This document shows positions 1-7,002 of a stretch of DNA of 10,628 bases, in pieces; the stretch's first letter is position 1; each line of letters begins with the position of its first letter. The position numbers and the translations under genes were made by a program. The DNA is from an uncultured Clostridia bacterium (GTDB lineage Bacteria > Bacillota > Clostridia > Oscillospirales > Acutalibacteraceae): NCBI GenBank assembly GCA_946186535.1, contig CAMHNT010000057.1, forward strand, positions 1-10,628. The letters are read 5' to 3'. The notes below the pieces were generated by a model. That model was not told the origin of the DNA and made no database searches. It saw nothing but the letters and a program-made list of their open reading frames with translations.

Positions 1-291
1 TGAAAGGATATGGTACTCATCTATATTTTTCAGCTTCTCACTTTTACGAAGTAAGTACAGCATTTCCGAGGCATACTCATTTATATAATCACAAACATAA
101 AAATTTATAAGATTTTGGCAATCATAGTCTTTTTTACCATGTGGATAAGCGGTAGGATAGTGGATTTGTTCAAGGCAATATTTACAGCTTCGTGGACACA
201 AAGTAGGGTGATTGCAGTTATTGCAAACGTGTCTTGTATCTGTTTTGCGATACTCATTGTTACAGTATTCAACAATTTTATTTATAAGCAT
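1..291 (-). CDS. Cysteine-rich hypothetical protein, 3' end outside window
   Basis: The first 97 codons of a gene that runs off the left edge without a stop. I do not recognise the family. The start ATG at 291 has an AAAGGA ribosome site six bases upstream and lies 14 bases after the vsr stop, so this looks like the fifth gene of the defence operon. The visible part is rich in Cys and His: Cys10, then a tight group at 23, 26, 32, 36 and 39 (CNNC, CPRSC and KYC patterns), then Cys59 and Cys67, with His at 22, 28, 44 and 50. This suggests one or two structural zinc sites. The part after the cysteines looks helical and amphipathic. A zinc-binding accessory or DNA-binding component is an inference from the residues and the neighbours only; the missing C-terminal part may hold the catalytic domain. 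Confidence 0.72.
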   Translation of the reverse strand, partial: MLINKIVEYCNNEYRKTDTRHVCNNCNHPTLCPRSCKYCLEQIHYPTAYPHGKKDYDCQNLINFYVCDYINEYASEMLYLLRKSEKLKNIDEYHILS

Positions 292-305
292 ATGATATCC
301 TTTAA

Positions 306-686
306 TTATTTTTGGTTTATAATTTCCTCGTATAACTTACTTAAATTCTGTTCTGCGTTTTTCTTTTTAAGCTGACATTCCCATATCACTATTACACGCC
401 AGCCGTCTTTTTCAAGCAGTTCCTTATTGACTTTGTCGCGCTCAACATTTCTGCTGATTTTTTTGCTCCAATACTCTGTGTTGCTCGACGGCATTACAAA
501 CCGTCCGCAGTCGTGCTTGTGCCAAAAACAGCCGTTGACAAACACCACTGTCTTATATTTGCGTAAAACTATATCAGGCTTTCCGGGCAGAGTGCGCACA
601 TTTTTTCTGTACCGAAGCCCCTTTGAGAACAGATACTTTCGTACAGTTTCCTCCGGCTTTGAGTTTGTGCTTCGGATATGCGACAT
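306..686 (-). CDS. vsr: Vsr-type T:G mismatch (very short patch repair) endonuclease
   Basis: Nicks DNA 5' of T in T:G mismatches that arise when 5-methylcytosine deaminates; usually paired with a C5 cytosine methyltransferase. I chose the ATG at 686 (126 aa) because GGAG lies seven bases upstream and the product then begins MSHIRSTNSKPE, as family members do. A GTG at 734 would add 16 residues and overlap the upstream stop, but has only a weak ribosome site. Numbering from that GTG, the family residues are intact: PGKPD with catalytic Asp54, GCFWHKHDC with the Phe70-Trp71 wedge and catalytic His72, and the zinc ligands His74, Cys76, Asp100 (in NVERD) and Cys120 (in WEC). Length is normal for the family. 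It is gene 4 of the operon, between the degenerate PLD gene and the cysteine-rich gene. No cytosine methyltransferase is visible in the window. Confidence 0.95.
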   Translation of the reverse strand: MSHIRSTNSKPEETVRKYLFSKGLRYRKNVRTLPGKPDIVLRKYKTVVFVNGCFWHKHDCGRFVMPSSNTEYWSKKISRNVERDKVNKELLEKDGWRVIVIWECQLKKKNAEQNLSKLYEEIINQK

Positions 687-726
687 ATTCATACTCCGCA
701 CTTCTTTGGTATGATTATCCGCCACT

Positions 727-1728
727 TTAATCACCTATTAGTTCTTCGCTCGGAGAAAAGTCCATAAAATATTGTTCCTCATCAACCTTGATAAATGTAA
801 CATCAGTACGCCCATACCTTTCCAAATCAGCTTTGCTTACAAATGCTCCGTTAGAAAGACCAAGCCTGTTTCTGAAATACTCTCCCAATAAAGCATTGCT
901 TTTAGGCGTAGTAATAGCTTTGTTTCCCTGCTGTTCCACTCGGAGTATCAGCTGTTTTTTATCATCGGTAACTACGCTGAAATGCTGTTTGTTCAGCGGG
1001 AAGAAACCGCTGTCTGCAATGCGTTTGGGCAGAGGAATATATGTTTCATTGGGATTTCGGCTTCTTTGGGAAACAGTACCGTCTTTCTTTTTATGCGTAT
1101 TTATGCGGTGTCCCCAATTCAGACCGGAGGTTTTGTGTGTTTCACCTGTTCGTGAGTTCAGCAGAGACAGCTTTACAGATATTTCGTCTAACTGATGCAA
1201 TCTGTTAAGCTCGTCAATTTTTTCATCAAAGGAGCCGATCGGTATATATTCCTCCACTTCGGAACTGTAACAGTATATCGAATCACCTTCGATCTGATCA
1301 AAATACTCAGCGGCTTCCTCCGGACTGCATTTGGTCATTACTTCACGCCTGCTTTTGCTGAATGAAGCCTGAATAAAATCAGCTGATCCCGTGAATGCAA
1401 TGAACGGTTTGTTCTCCTTTAGCCACAGGTATACATTTGAATATATTGGAGCGTTTTGATATATATATTGGCAGGAAAAGCTTCTGCAGCTTTTTGAAAA
1501 CGGATTCCTTGACAAGTCAATAAAGCTCTCGTGCATCGGCATACTGACGCCTTCTGCGGCTCTGCCAAAAAACAGCTTAACATCTATGGGAGACATACTG
1601 CTTGTCCGCTTAAACAGCCACGAAGCCATATTGGGAGCGGCATACCCGCTGACAATATAGAGCGTGTCTGCCCCGTTCTGCATAGGATCGATAAACATAG
1701 ATTTTATCAAATCATTCGTAATCATCAT
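727..1728 (-). CDS. NgoFVII-like PLD-family protein with degenerate catalytic motifs
   Basis: 333 aa, resembling the NgoFVII restriction endonuclease family: an N-terminal phospholipase D-fold nuclease (about 1-160) and a C-terminal DNA-recognition domain (about 200-325). The C-terminal half is well kept: LNWGHR at 203-208, NETYIPLP at 227-234, VTDD at 253-256, QQGNK at 266-270, LGEYFRNRLG at 281-290 and LERYGRTDV at 302-310. The nuclease half keeps the flanking pattern (VYLWLK, FTGSA, SRREVM), but the active site is changed. The HxK position reads Tyr96-Ser-Asn98, and the Asn of GSxN reads Asp117. So it probably binds DNA but is unlikely to cut as a normal PLD enzyme. The start ATG shares one base with the Z1 stop (TAATG), which implies translational coupling; a second ATG at 1725 sits better spaced from GAGG. 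A role as non-catalytic partner of the intact paralogue is inferred. Confidence 0.88.
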   Translation of the reverse strand: MMITNDLIKSMFIDPMQNGADTLYIVSGYAAPNMASWLFKRTSSMSPIDVKLFFGRAAEGVSMPMHESFIDLSRNPFSKSCRSFSCQYIYQNAPIYSNVYLWLKENKPFIAFTGSADFIQASFSKSRREVMTKCSPEEAAEYFDQIEGDSIYCYSSEVEEYIPIGSFDEKIDELNRLHQLDEISVKLSLLNSRTGETHKTSGLNWGHRINTHKKKDGTVSQRSRNPNETYIPLPKRIADSGFFPLNKQHFSVVTDDKKQLILRVEQQGNKAITTPKSNALLGEYFRNRLGLSNGAFVSKADLERYGRTDVTFIKVDEEQYFMDFSPSEELIGD

Positions 1729-3575
1729 TAATCCTCAATAACATCATAATACATTGTTCCGTGAGGGAGCTTAATATTTGGTATCCAAAGTTTTCTGCCT
1801 TTCCAGCCCTTTCGTCCTGTGACCTGATACATTGTCAGTACGGGCACATCTGTAAACTGTCCGCCGAGTTTCCAATCATTCGGAGAAATCAATGCGCCTG
1901 TGCCTTGTGCAACGTCTCTTTCGCGCCGAACGATCAGTATCCCCTGTTTGACAGGCGTTTCTGCAAGCATAGCGTCCAAAACCGAAACAAAGGCAGACAT
2001 TTTGAAGTCCGGAGACGGAACGATATGCGAGAGAATTTCTTTCAGCAGGCGCAGATTGACCTGATAATAAGGAACAGAGCTGTCGAATGATTGAAGAAGA
2101 TTTGAAATATCATCAATCGTGTTGTTGTCCGGCAGGAAAGGATAATAGTTTGTTCCTCCGGAAATAATCTCAACGTGTTCTTTGTCAAGAACATTCTTTC
2201 TTGTGGGATTAAGTCCTTCCGGATAGTAAATCTTTACATCATCAGTACCCTTTTCTATTTGGGCAATTATCGAGTTGTTTGTCGCATTTATGTCAGAAAA
2301 CAGTTTGTACAGATTTTCGTCTATATAAACCATCATCAGACCGGGATCACGGTCATAACCGAACATTCGGCTGTGCTGCCACATTGTATCTGCCTGCGGC
2401 TTTTTACTGCTTCTCGTGTAGTAAATTGTTTGAAGTCCGGGGAATGTAACACCTCGTCCAAGAGTATTTCCGCCTATAACTATATTGCTTCCCTGTGCGT
2501 ATTCCGAACTGTCAATGCTGTTTGTTCCGTTCATAATATACACGCTGATTTCTCTGTTCAGTACAAGTTTCTCTGCCTTATCTAAGACCTCATTAACAGG
2601 CAGTTTAGAAGTCTTTTTCGGTGACAGCGCCGCATAGCATTTTTCGGATTCTGATCTGAAATCCGTAATGTTGGAAGCACACCAATTGAGAACTTTTTCC
2701 ACTTCGCCTGCGAATGACTGGTGAGCCGACTGCCTGACGCTCGGGTGAATCAAACAATTGCATACCTTTTCACCGGACGTAAGAAGATGTGCCGATACCG
2801 TAATGTGATGTATAACAGCTTCTTTTGCGGCGTCCTTTATTGTTTCGAGAAATGTAACACAATTCGGCTTGCTTGCCGAAGGGAAGAAGAAATCACCGCC
2901 CAAGTATGCACTGCCCGGCTTAAAATAATAAGTAAAATACGGGTGCCAGCCTGATGCCATAGTCTGGAGCAGTATTGCCTGCGGAGTACCTGTAACCTGC
3001 AGATACATACTGCTTGAAGAACCATTCTTGATAGAATCAAGATACCTGTTAATTGACGACTGCTGACTGCCTTTTCGGTTAATCAAAGTATTCAGAGAAG
3101 CGGCATCTGCTTCGTCATCAATAATAAAGAGAGGATTGCCTTTCATAAAGCCTGTAGTGTTAAAGATGTTCGCCCACTTTCTAAGTGTTCGTCCGTTCTT
3201 TTTCACCACAACTATCACGGGCTGTATAAGACTGTTGTCAACAAATATTCCCTGATCGTTTTCACCGCAGACACAAAAGCCGTCCAGATCAGCCTTTACG
3301 CGGTCAAGCGTCTGTGCCTGCAGTGCAACATTATCTGTAGTGAGTATCAGAAATACCGGAAAGCCTAAATCAGCGGCTTTGCACATTATTCCAAACATCT
3401 GTCCTGTTTTTCCAGACTGCACATTTCCAAAAAGCAAGCCTATTTCGTGGCTTATGAAAGAGAAACTGCTCAAATAAGCGCTGCCAACATCTTCGGCTGT
3501 TTCCGATATCGAATCAGCGAGCTTTATGTTTCCCCTCGCTCTGATCTTATTCAAATATGTTTCAAGATACCGCAT
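1728..3575 (-). CDS. Z1-domain ATPase (helicase-like, defence associated)
   Basis: 615 aa. The Z1 domain is a P-loop, superfamily II helicase-like ATPase found in predicted restriction and phage-defence loci, including MutL-Z1-AIPR (MZA-type) systems and clusters with Vsr and methylases. Visible motifs in order: Walker A GNVQSGKT at 50-57, Walker B IIDDEAD at 151-157, a motif III-like VTGTPQA at 194-200, the Z1 hallmark GGNTLGRGVTFPGL at 368-381, and an arginine-finger region WQHSRMFGYDRD at 399-410. About 200 residues follow with no motif I recognise. The protein is somewhat shorter than many Z1 proteins as I know them. The ATG at 3575 has GAGGAG six bases upstream, within the end of the preceding gene, whose stop is three bases away. 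It probably uses ATP to move or remodel DNA for the PLD nucleases encoded on both sides; that partnership is inferred from the operon. Confidence 0.93.
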   Translation of the reverse strand: MRYLETYLNKIRARGNIKLADSISETAEDVGSAYLSSFSFISHEIGLLFGNVQSGKTGQMFGIMCKAADLGFPVFLILTTDNVALQAQTLDRVKADLDGFCVCGENDQGIFVDNSLIQPVIVVVKKNGRTLRKWANIFNTTGFMKGNPLFIIDDEADAASLNTLINRKGSQQSSINRYLDSIKNGSSSSMYLQVTGTPQAILLQTMASGWHPYFTYYFKPGSAYLGGDFFFPSASKPNCVTFLETIKDAAKEAVIHHITVSAHLLTSGEKVCNCLIHPSVRQSAHQSFAGEVEKVLNWCASNITDFRSESEKCYAALSPKKTSKLPVNEVLDKAEKLVLNREISVYIMNGTNSIDSSEYAQGSNIVIGGNTLGRGVTFPGLQTIYYTRSSKKPQADTMWQHSRMFGYDRDPGLMMVYIDENLYKLFSDINATNNSIIAQIEKGTDDVKIYYPEGLNPTRKNVLDKEHVEIISGGTNYYPFLPDNNTIDDISNLLQSFDSSVPYYQVNLRLLKEILSHIVPSPDFKMSAFVSVLDAMLAETPVKQGILIVRRERDVAQGTGALISPNDWKLGGQFTDVPVLTMYQVTGRKGWKGRKLWIPNIKLPHGTMYYDVIED

Positions 3576-3578
3576 AAT

Positions 3579-4739
3579 TTACTCCTCGTCCTTTGAGGAA
3601 ATGAATTCCACAATCCAAACATCAAGCTCACTGCCTGTTTCATCAATCGCTTTTTTATCCGTTTTAGTAAAGGTAAGGCTGTCACAGCCGTATGCTTCAA
3701 GCATTTCCTTTGTGATCATACCGATTCTGTCTGTATCCTTTTGTGTATCCGGCACCGCCGTAACCAAACCGGAGGCGGCAATTCTCCCTTTGAGCCAATA
3801 TCCCAAAATATGCTCGTCACCTATCGCATTAAGCTGTTTATTGTTCTGACTTGTCGTATGTGCTTTGAACATAAAGCCGTCATCGGTTACTATAAAAAAC
3901 GGCACTTTATATTCGGGATAGCCCGGAAGCTCATAAATATCTTTTGAAACCGTGATCTGGAATTCATACCAATCTCTTGATTTCGGTCTTTTGGGATTTC
4001 TCGTATCAAGCGAGTAGCACACGTTGATATTTGACTGCGTGTAATGCTTCTTATCGTCCATAAAGCGTTCCGAAAAAGCAGGAACTTTCAGCGGAAGGGT
4101 AAAGGTAACCTCCGTTTTGTGCTGACGGTACAGATTGATATCCGATTTCGGCAGTTCCTCAACGCTGTCAATACCAGTCAAAGAAACATTATGCTCACGA
4201 ATAAGAGGCATATCGCTCACATCAGAAATGTTTACAGAGCATACAGGCGCTTTTACACGCTCGAGCATATTTGCAACTTCCTGTGCTTCGTCTTTATCTT
4301 CCGTAAGAGAGCAAAGCTCATATTGACGGCGGTTGTTCGCTTCGAGCTTCAAAACGCCCAAATTGGCAGAGCCAATGATTGCTGAAAATGGTGTGCCGTC
4401 CTTGTAAAAGCAGTAAACCTTTCCGTGATATTTAAGCGGCCGGACAATTCTTATCTCACCGATACCCATATTCCTCCATTTTTCATTGATACGCACAGCT
4501 GTATGATATGTCTTTTCGGGCATACCCTCAATGTAGTACATTCCTATAACAAGCACGATACTTTTAATCTGATTTTCACACACCAAGCGGTCAAGCTCCT
4601 CTAAAGAAGCCTGCGAAACATAGCCGACAGCAATATCCACACTGTCAGCTTGTGATATTTGTTTCCTTATGCTTTCATCAATCGTTTCCTGATTATCCTG
4701 TATTCCCAAAGGAAGCATATTAGAATATAAAACTTTCAT
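3579..4739 (-). CDS. NgoFVII-like PLD-family restriction endonuclease, intact active site
   Basis: 386 aa from the ATG at 4739, which follows GGGGGA by five bases; an upstream GTG at 4766 would add nine residues but has no good ribosome site. The N-terminal half (about 1-165) is a phospholipase D-fold nuclease: LKYHGKVYCF gives the HxK pair His105 and Lys107, GSANLG gives Gly123, Ser124 and Asn126, and Glu141 follows in RRQYEL. One HxK per chain is normal for BfiI/NgoFVII-type enzymes, which form the active site between two subunits. The C-terminal half (about 215-380) matches the recognition domain of the second PLD protein: RDWYEF at 255-260, VTDDG at 284-288, ILGYWLKGR at 311-319, LEAYG at 347-351. 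It is the first gene of the operon, behind the promoter at 4856-4828. Likely the cutting subunit; its target site cannot be read from the sequence. Confidence 0.88.
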   Translation of the reverse strand: MKVLYSNMLPLGIQDNQETIDESIRKQISQADSVDIAVGYVSQASLEELDRLVCENQIKSIVLVIGMYYIEGMPEKTYHTAVRINEKWRNMGIGEIRIVRPLKYHGKVYCFYKDGTPFSAIIGSANLGVLKLEANNRRQYELCSLTEDKDEAQEVANMLERVKAPVCSVNISDVSDMPLIREHNVSLTGIDSVEELPKSDINLYRQHKTEVTFTLPLKVPAFSERFMDDKKHYTQSNINVCYSLDTRNPKRPKSRDWYEFQITVSKDIYELPGYPEYKVPFFIVTDDGFMFKAHTTSQNNKQLNAIGDEHILGYWLKGRIAASGLVTAVPDTQKDTDRIGMITKEMLEAYGCDSLTFTKTDKKAIDETGSELDVWIVEFISSKDEE

Positions 4740-4783
4740 AAAATCCCCCGTTACATAAACAAACACGAGCGGTATCAGCCAAG

Positions 4784-4833
4784 AAATGATTATGCGCCAA
4801 TACCATAAAAATGATTATACATCATTAATTTTA
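4784..4833 (-). promoter_or_regulatory. Candidate operator repeats in the defence operon leader
   Basis: Two exact 10-bp direct repeats (AAATGATTAT on the plus strand, at 4784-4793 and 4809-4818) start 25 bp apart, just downstream of the -10 box. The second copy also forms an inverted repeat with the following ATCATT (AATGAT/ATCATT, 4811-4827), next to the -10. This could be a binding site for a repressor. No regulator gene is visible in the operon, and chance is possible in AT-rich DNA. Confidence 0.3.
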
Positions 4834-4856
4834 GCACAATCTGCACAATAAGTCAA
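4828..4856 (-). promoter_or_regulatory. Sigma-A type promoter of the defence operon
   Basis: On the minus strand a TTGACT -35 (4856-4851) is followed after exactly 17 bases by a TAAAAT -10 (4833-4828). Transcription should start near 4821, which gives a leader of about 80 bases before the ATG at 4739. This places the intact PLD nuclease as the first gene of the transcript. Confidence 0.75.
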
Positions 4857-4913
4857 ATACCTTTATCTTTCAATAATAAAAAGAATTGATGAAAGAATTA
4901 CTGAAATAACTAA

Positions 4914-4960
4914 AGCCGAATTTCTCCTCAAATCAGAAAGAAATCCGGCTGTTTTCATTT
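4914..4960. terminator. Hairpin terminator-like structure
   Basis: 12-base arms at 4914-4925 and 4939-4950 (AGCCGAATTTCT with AGAAATCCGGCT) pair with one mismatch around a 13-base loop. On the plus strand a GTTTTCATTT tract follows; on the minus strand TTTAGTTATTTC follows, so either direction is possible. Lying upstream of the defence promoter, it may insulate that operon from read-through out of the tRNA gene. Confidence 0.45.
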
Positions 4961-5080
4961 CGATATAGTCAAATAGTGTCCTTCCGAAAACTGCCAATTC
5001 TTCCGGAAGAAAATCCGATAACCGCTCCCATCAATCGAAAATTGTCAAAACCTCACAAAACGGGATAAACAATTTTTACG

Positions 5081-5102
5081 CAAATAAACACCAAATAAAC
5101 AC
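5081..5102. repeat. Tandem 11-bp direct repeat
   Basis: CAAATAAACAC occurs twice with no gap (5081-5091 and 5092-5102), about 70 bp from the 3' end of the tRNA gene. Short direct repeats next to a tRNA 3' end can be arm-type integrase sites of integrated elements. That reading is speculative because no integrase lies in the window. Confidence 0.5.
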
Positions 5103-5130
5103 TCACTCGAATTTTTTGAAGTCACACGCC

Positions 5131-5170
5131 AAAAATAAAAACGGCTCAAACCTACTGTTCAAGCCGTTTT
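5131..5170 (-). terminator. Rho-independent terminator of tRNA-fMet
   Basis: On the minus strand AAAACGGCT (5170-5162) pairs perfectly with AGCCGTTTT (5146-5138) around a 15-base loop, and the T-rich tract TTATTTTT runs to 5131. It begins four bases after the CCA end of the tRNA. Confidence 0.85.
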
Positions 5171-5173
5171 CAG

Positions 5174-5250
<77 letters not shown>

Positions 5251-5511
5251 ATATTTGTTTTTCAAGAGCAATTCCGCTCCCAACGTTTATATATTATATC
5301 ACTATATTGAATGTTTGTCAACACTTTTTTTAATAAAATCCAAATCATGTTAAAATATATAGCATTTGTATAAAACACTTTACAATTTGCTGTATGTTTT
5401 TGTTTTAATAAGACTATTATTTCTCCGCCCTGCAATAATATTATATGCTGTTTACGTGCAAATATTACACTTTCTGAATTTATTTTTCTGATCAGTACCG
5501 GATATATATTG
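5251..5511. other. Gene-free region upstream of tRNA-fMet
   Basis: AT-rich spacer between the tRNA gene and the mrp terminator hairpin. It holds the tRNA promoter near its left end. The only open frame, 89 codons on the minus strand (5531-5262), spans the tRNA promoter and the arm of the mrp hairpin, has no family features and biased AT-driven composition, and is not called. I see nothing else in it. Confidence 0.7.
5293..5321 (-). promoter_or_regulatory. Consensus promoter of tRNA-fMet
   Basis: Perfect consensus boxes on the minus strand: TTGACA (5321-5316), a 17-base spacer, TATAAT (5298-5293). The start is expected near 5286, about 36 bases before the mature tRNA 5' end. A strong constitutive promoter fits a tRNA gene. 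Confidence 0.9.
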
Positions 5512-5560
5512 CCAAAATAGAATCGGAACATACAAAAATTCAGTATGCTCCGATTCTATT
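5512..5560 (-). terminator. Long hairpin after mrp, probable terminator
   Basis: On the minus strand an 18-base arm (5560-5543) pairs with 5533-5516 with a single G:U wobble, around a 9-base loop. A short TTTT follows, then GGC. The stem is strong but the T-run short, so termination is likely though perhaps incomplete. It lies about 28 bases after the mrp stop. Confidence 0.75.
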
Positions 5561-5587
5561 ATAATTATAATACTTTATAATATCAAA

Positions 5588-6400
5588 TCACTTTAATTTT
5601 TCGACAGCTTCGTCCATACAGTCGCTTACGAACATCTCAATTGTACCTGTATCTGCACACCTTGCGAATTCAGGGTCAATCGGCATTTTGGCAAGAACAC
5701 GTGTTCCGAACCTTTCGGCAACCTCGTCAATATGACTTTCGCCGTAAATGCTGTGATTTTTTCCGCACTCCGGACATTTGAAATAACTCATGTTCTCAAC
5801 AATACCAAGAATAGGAATATCCATCATATCCGCCATTTTTACGGCTTTCTCAACAATCATCGAAACAAGCTCCTGAGGAGATGTAACAATAACGATTCCG
5901 TCCAGCGGAAGCGACTGGAAAACGGTGAGCGCTACATCGCCTGTCCCCGGCGGCATATCAACAAACATATAGTCTACGTCGTTCCATATAACGTCCGACC
6001 AGAACTGCTTCACTGTCCCCGAAATGACGGGACCTCTCCAAACGACAGGATCCGTTTCATTTTCAAGAAGCAGATTAACTGACATAACCTCAATTCCGGT
6101 TAATGTTTCAGCCGGAAGAATTCCGTTTTCATTTCCCTTCGCTCTTTCTTTAAGCCCGAAAGCTTTCGGAATGGACGGACCCGTGATATCCGCGTCGAGG
6201 ATTGCGGTTCTGTAGCCCTGTCGTTTCATCGCAACGGCAAGCATTGACGTGACCGTGGATTTTCCTACGCCGCCTTTGCCGCTGACTATTCCTATAACCT
6301 TCTTAACTTTGCTTAATTTATTGAGTTCGATCTTCATGCTTTCTGCTGATTTTGAACCGCAGCTTGATGAACATGTGCCGCAATCATGAGTACAGCCCAT
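5588..6400 (-). CDS. mrp: Mrp/NBP35-type iron-sulfur cluster carrier P-loop ATPase
   Basis: 270 aa. ApbC/Mrp/NBP35 proteins are cytosolic ATPases that bind and hand over [4Fe-4S] clusters to apo-enzymes. The deviant Walker A SGKGGVGKST is at 40-49, the switch DADITGPS at 69-76, MSVNLLL at 106-112, WRGP at 121-124, VDMPPGTGD at 147-155 and SPQELVS at 174-180. The cluster-binding CxxC pair is Cys209-Cys212 (CPEC). The N-terminus has a further cysteine group, Cys3, Cys7, Cys10 and Cys14, like the N-terminal ferredoxin-like motif of NBP35-type members. The DUF59/MIP18 domain that precedes the ATPase in many other bacterial Mrp proteins is absent. The ATG at 6400 has GGAGGTG five bases upstream. 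It lies 47 bases after the membrane-protein gene and is probably cotranscribed with it from the promoter at 7042. Confidence 0.95.
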   Translation of the reverse strand: MGCTHDCGTCSSSCGSKSAESMKIELNKLSKVKKVIGIVSGKGGVGKSTVTSMLAVAMKRQGYRTAILDADITGPSIPKAFGLKERAKGNENGILPAETLTGIEVMSVNLLLENETDPVVWRGPVISGTVKQFWSDVIWNDVDYMFVDMPPGTGDVALTVFQSLPLDGIVIVTSPQELVSMIVEKAVKMADMMDIPILGIVENMSYFKCPECGKNHSIYGESHIDEVAERFGTRVLAKMPIDPEFARCADTGTIEMFVSDCMDEAVEKLK

Positions 6401-6447
6401 AACCGCACCTCCGATTTTTTATATATTAAGACGATATATTTTCTGTA

Positions 6448-6897
6448 TTACTTCTCGTCCTTATCTTTATCCTCAAAATGTTCAGGATAGAAAACATCTT
6501 CTGCCGCAACCATCTCAAAACCGCTTGTGAACGTATACGGAATACCGTATCCCAATGCAACGGCAGCAAGATAAAGAATAATGCTGTTGTCTACAATTTC
6601 CGTGTGAAGCGGAAGCCCTATCGCAAAAAATGCGCTTATAGCATAAATTGCCGGCAAGTCTATCAGAATAAGCACCGAAGGACTGAAACGAATGACCTGC
6701 TTTCCCTCTCCTACTCTTGTCGCATAGAACAACAGAAGACCAAAGAAAAACACAAGCGCTATCGTAACTCCGCTGTAGAGAGTCTGGTTGGTGATCGTTG
6801 ATGAGAGCTGAAGAATAAAGTAACAGCATACAACATAAGCAACTACAAGAAATGCCGAGAAAAACATATTGGCTGCTTCTTTCTTTCTCTTGTTCAT
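6448..6897 (-). CDS. Small four-helix membrane protein of unknown function
   Basis: 149 aa; family not recognised. The sequence starts with a positively charged MNKRKKE and has four hydrophobic stretches long enough to span the membrane: about 11-31, 41-61, 73-95 and 104-124. The C-terminal tail from about 128 is acidic and ends in a run of Asp, Lys and Glu, so it is probably cytoplasmic. There is no signal-peptidase site, Cys or His pattern or catalytic motif. The ATG at 6897 has AGGAG nine bases upstream. It is the first gene behind the promoter at 7042-7015 and stands 47 bases before mrp. The pairing with an Fe-S carrier need not mean a shared job. Confidence 0.85.
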   Translation of the reverse strand: MNKRKKEAANMFFSAFLVVAYVVCCYFILQLSSTITNQTLYSGVTIALVFFFGLLLFYATRVGEGKQVIRFSPSVLILIDLPAIYAISAFFAIGLPLHTEIVDNSIILYLAAVALGYGIPYTFTSGFEMVAAEDVFYPEHFEDKDKDEK

Positions 6898-6942
6898 TAT
6901 TTAGATCTCCTTTTCTTTCAAAATTTCATATGGAATACCGCT

Positions 6943-6995
6943 AAATATCAATATTCCTTTTTCAGATATCGGACCGCCTGAGATGATCCGATGCA
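6943..6995 (-). promoter_or_regulatory. Leader with two small inverted repeats
   Basis: The leader of about 110 bases between the promoter and the membrane-protein gene contains two weak hairpins on the minus strand: ATCGGA/TCCGAT with a 13-base loop (about 6992-6968) and GGAATA/TATTCC with a 14-base loop (about 6956-6931). No known riboswitch motif is recognised, and neither hairpin is followed by a T-run. Confidence 0.25.
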
Positions 6996-7002
6996 TTATA
7001 AC

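Larger units (their letters stand above)
4740..5130. other. Gene-free region between defence operon and tRNA terminator
   Basis: No supported gene. From left to right it holds the defence leader with two direct copies of AAATGATTAT (4784-4793, 4809-4818), the defence promoter, an imperfect terminator-like hairpin at 4914-4950, a 6-bp inverted repeat CTTCCG/CGGAAG near 4979-5011, and an exact tandem 11-bp repeat at 5081-5102. A 31-codon minus-strand frame (4958-4863) that could encode a single-helix peptide has no ribosome site and overlaps the hairpin, so I do not call it. The position next to the 3' end of a tRNA gene is a common place for island integration, but no copy of the tRNA 3' end is present here. 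Confidence 0.6.

Noticed and set aside
115..375. An 86-codon hydrophobic plus-strand frame that could pass for a membrane protein.
   Set aside because: It is antisense to the cysteine-rich gene and the end of vsr, both of which have ribosome sites and clear protein features.
4863..4958. A 31-codon minus-strand frame encoding a possible single-helix peptide (MKTAGFLSDLRR followed by a hydrophobic stretch).
   Set aside because: No ribosome site before the ATG, it runs through the terminator-like hairpin, and AT-rich DNA easily gives hydrophobic short frames.
4740..5130. A CRISPR array, suggested by short repeats near the defence operon.
   Set aside because: Only two 11-bp units with no spacer, and no cas genes.
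5262..5531. An 89-codon minus-strand frame between mrp and tRNA-fMet.
   Set aside because: It overlaps the perfect tRNA promoter and the mrp hairpin, has no family features and no ribosome site that stands out.
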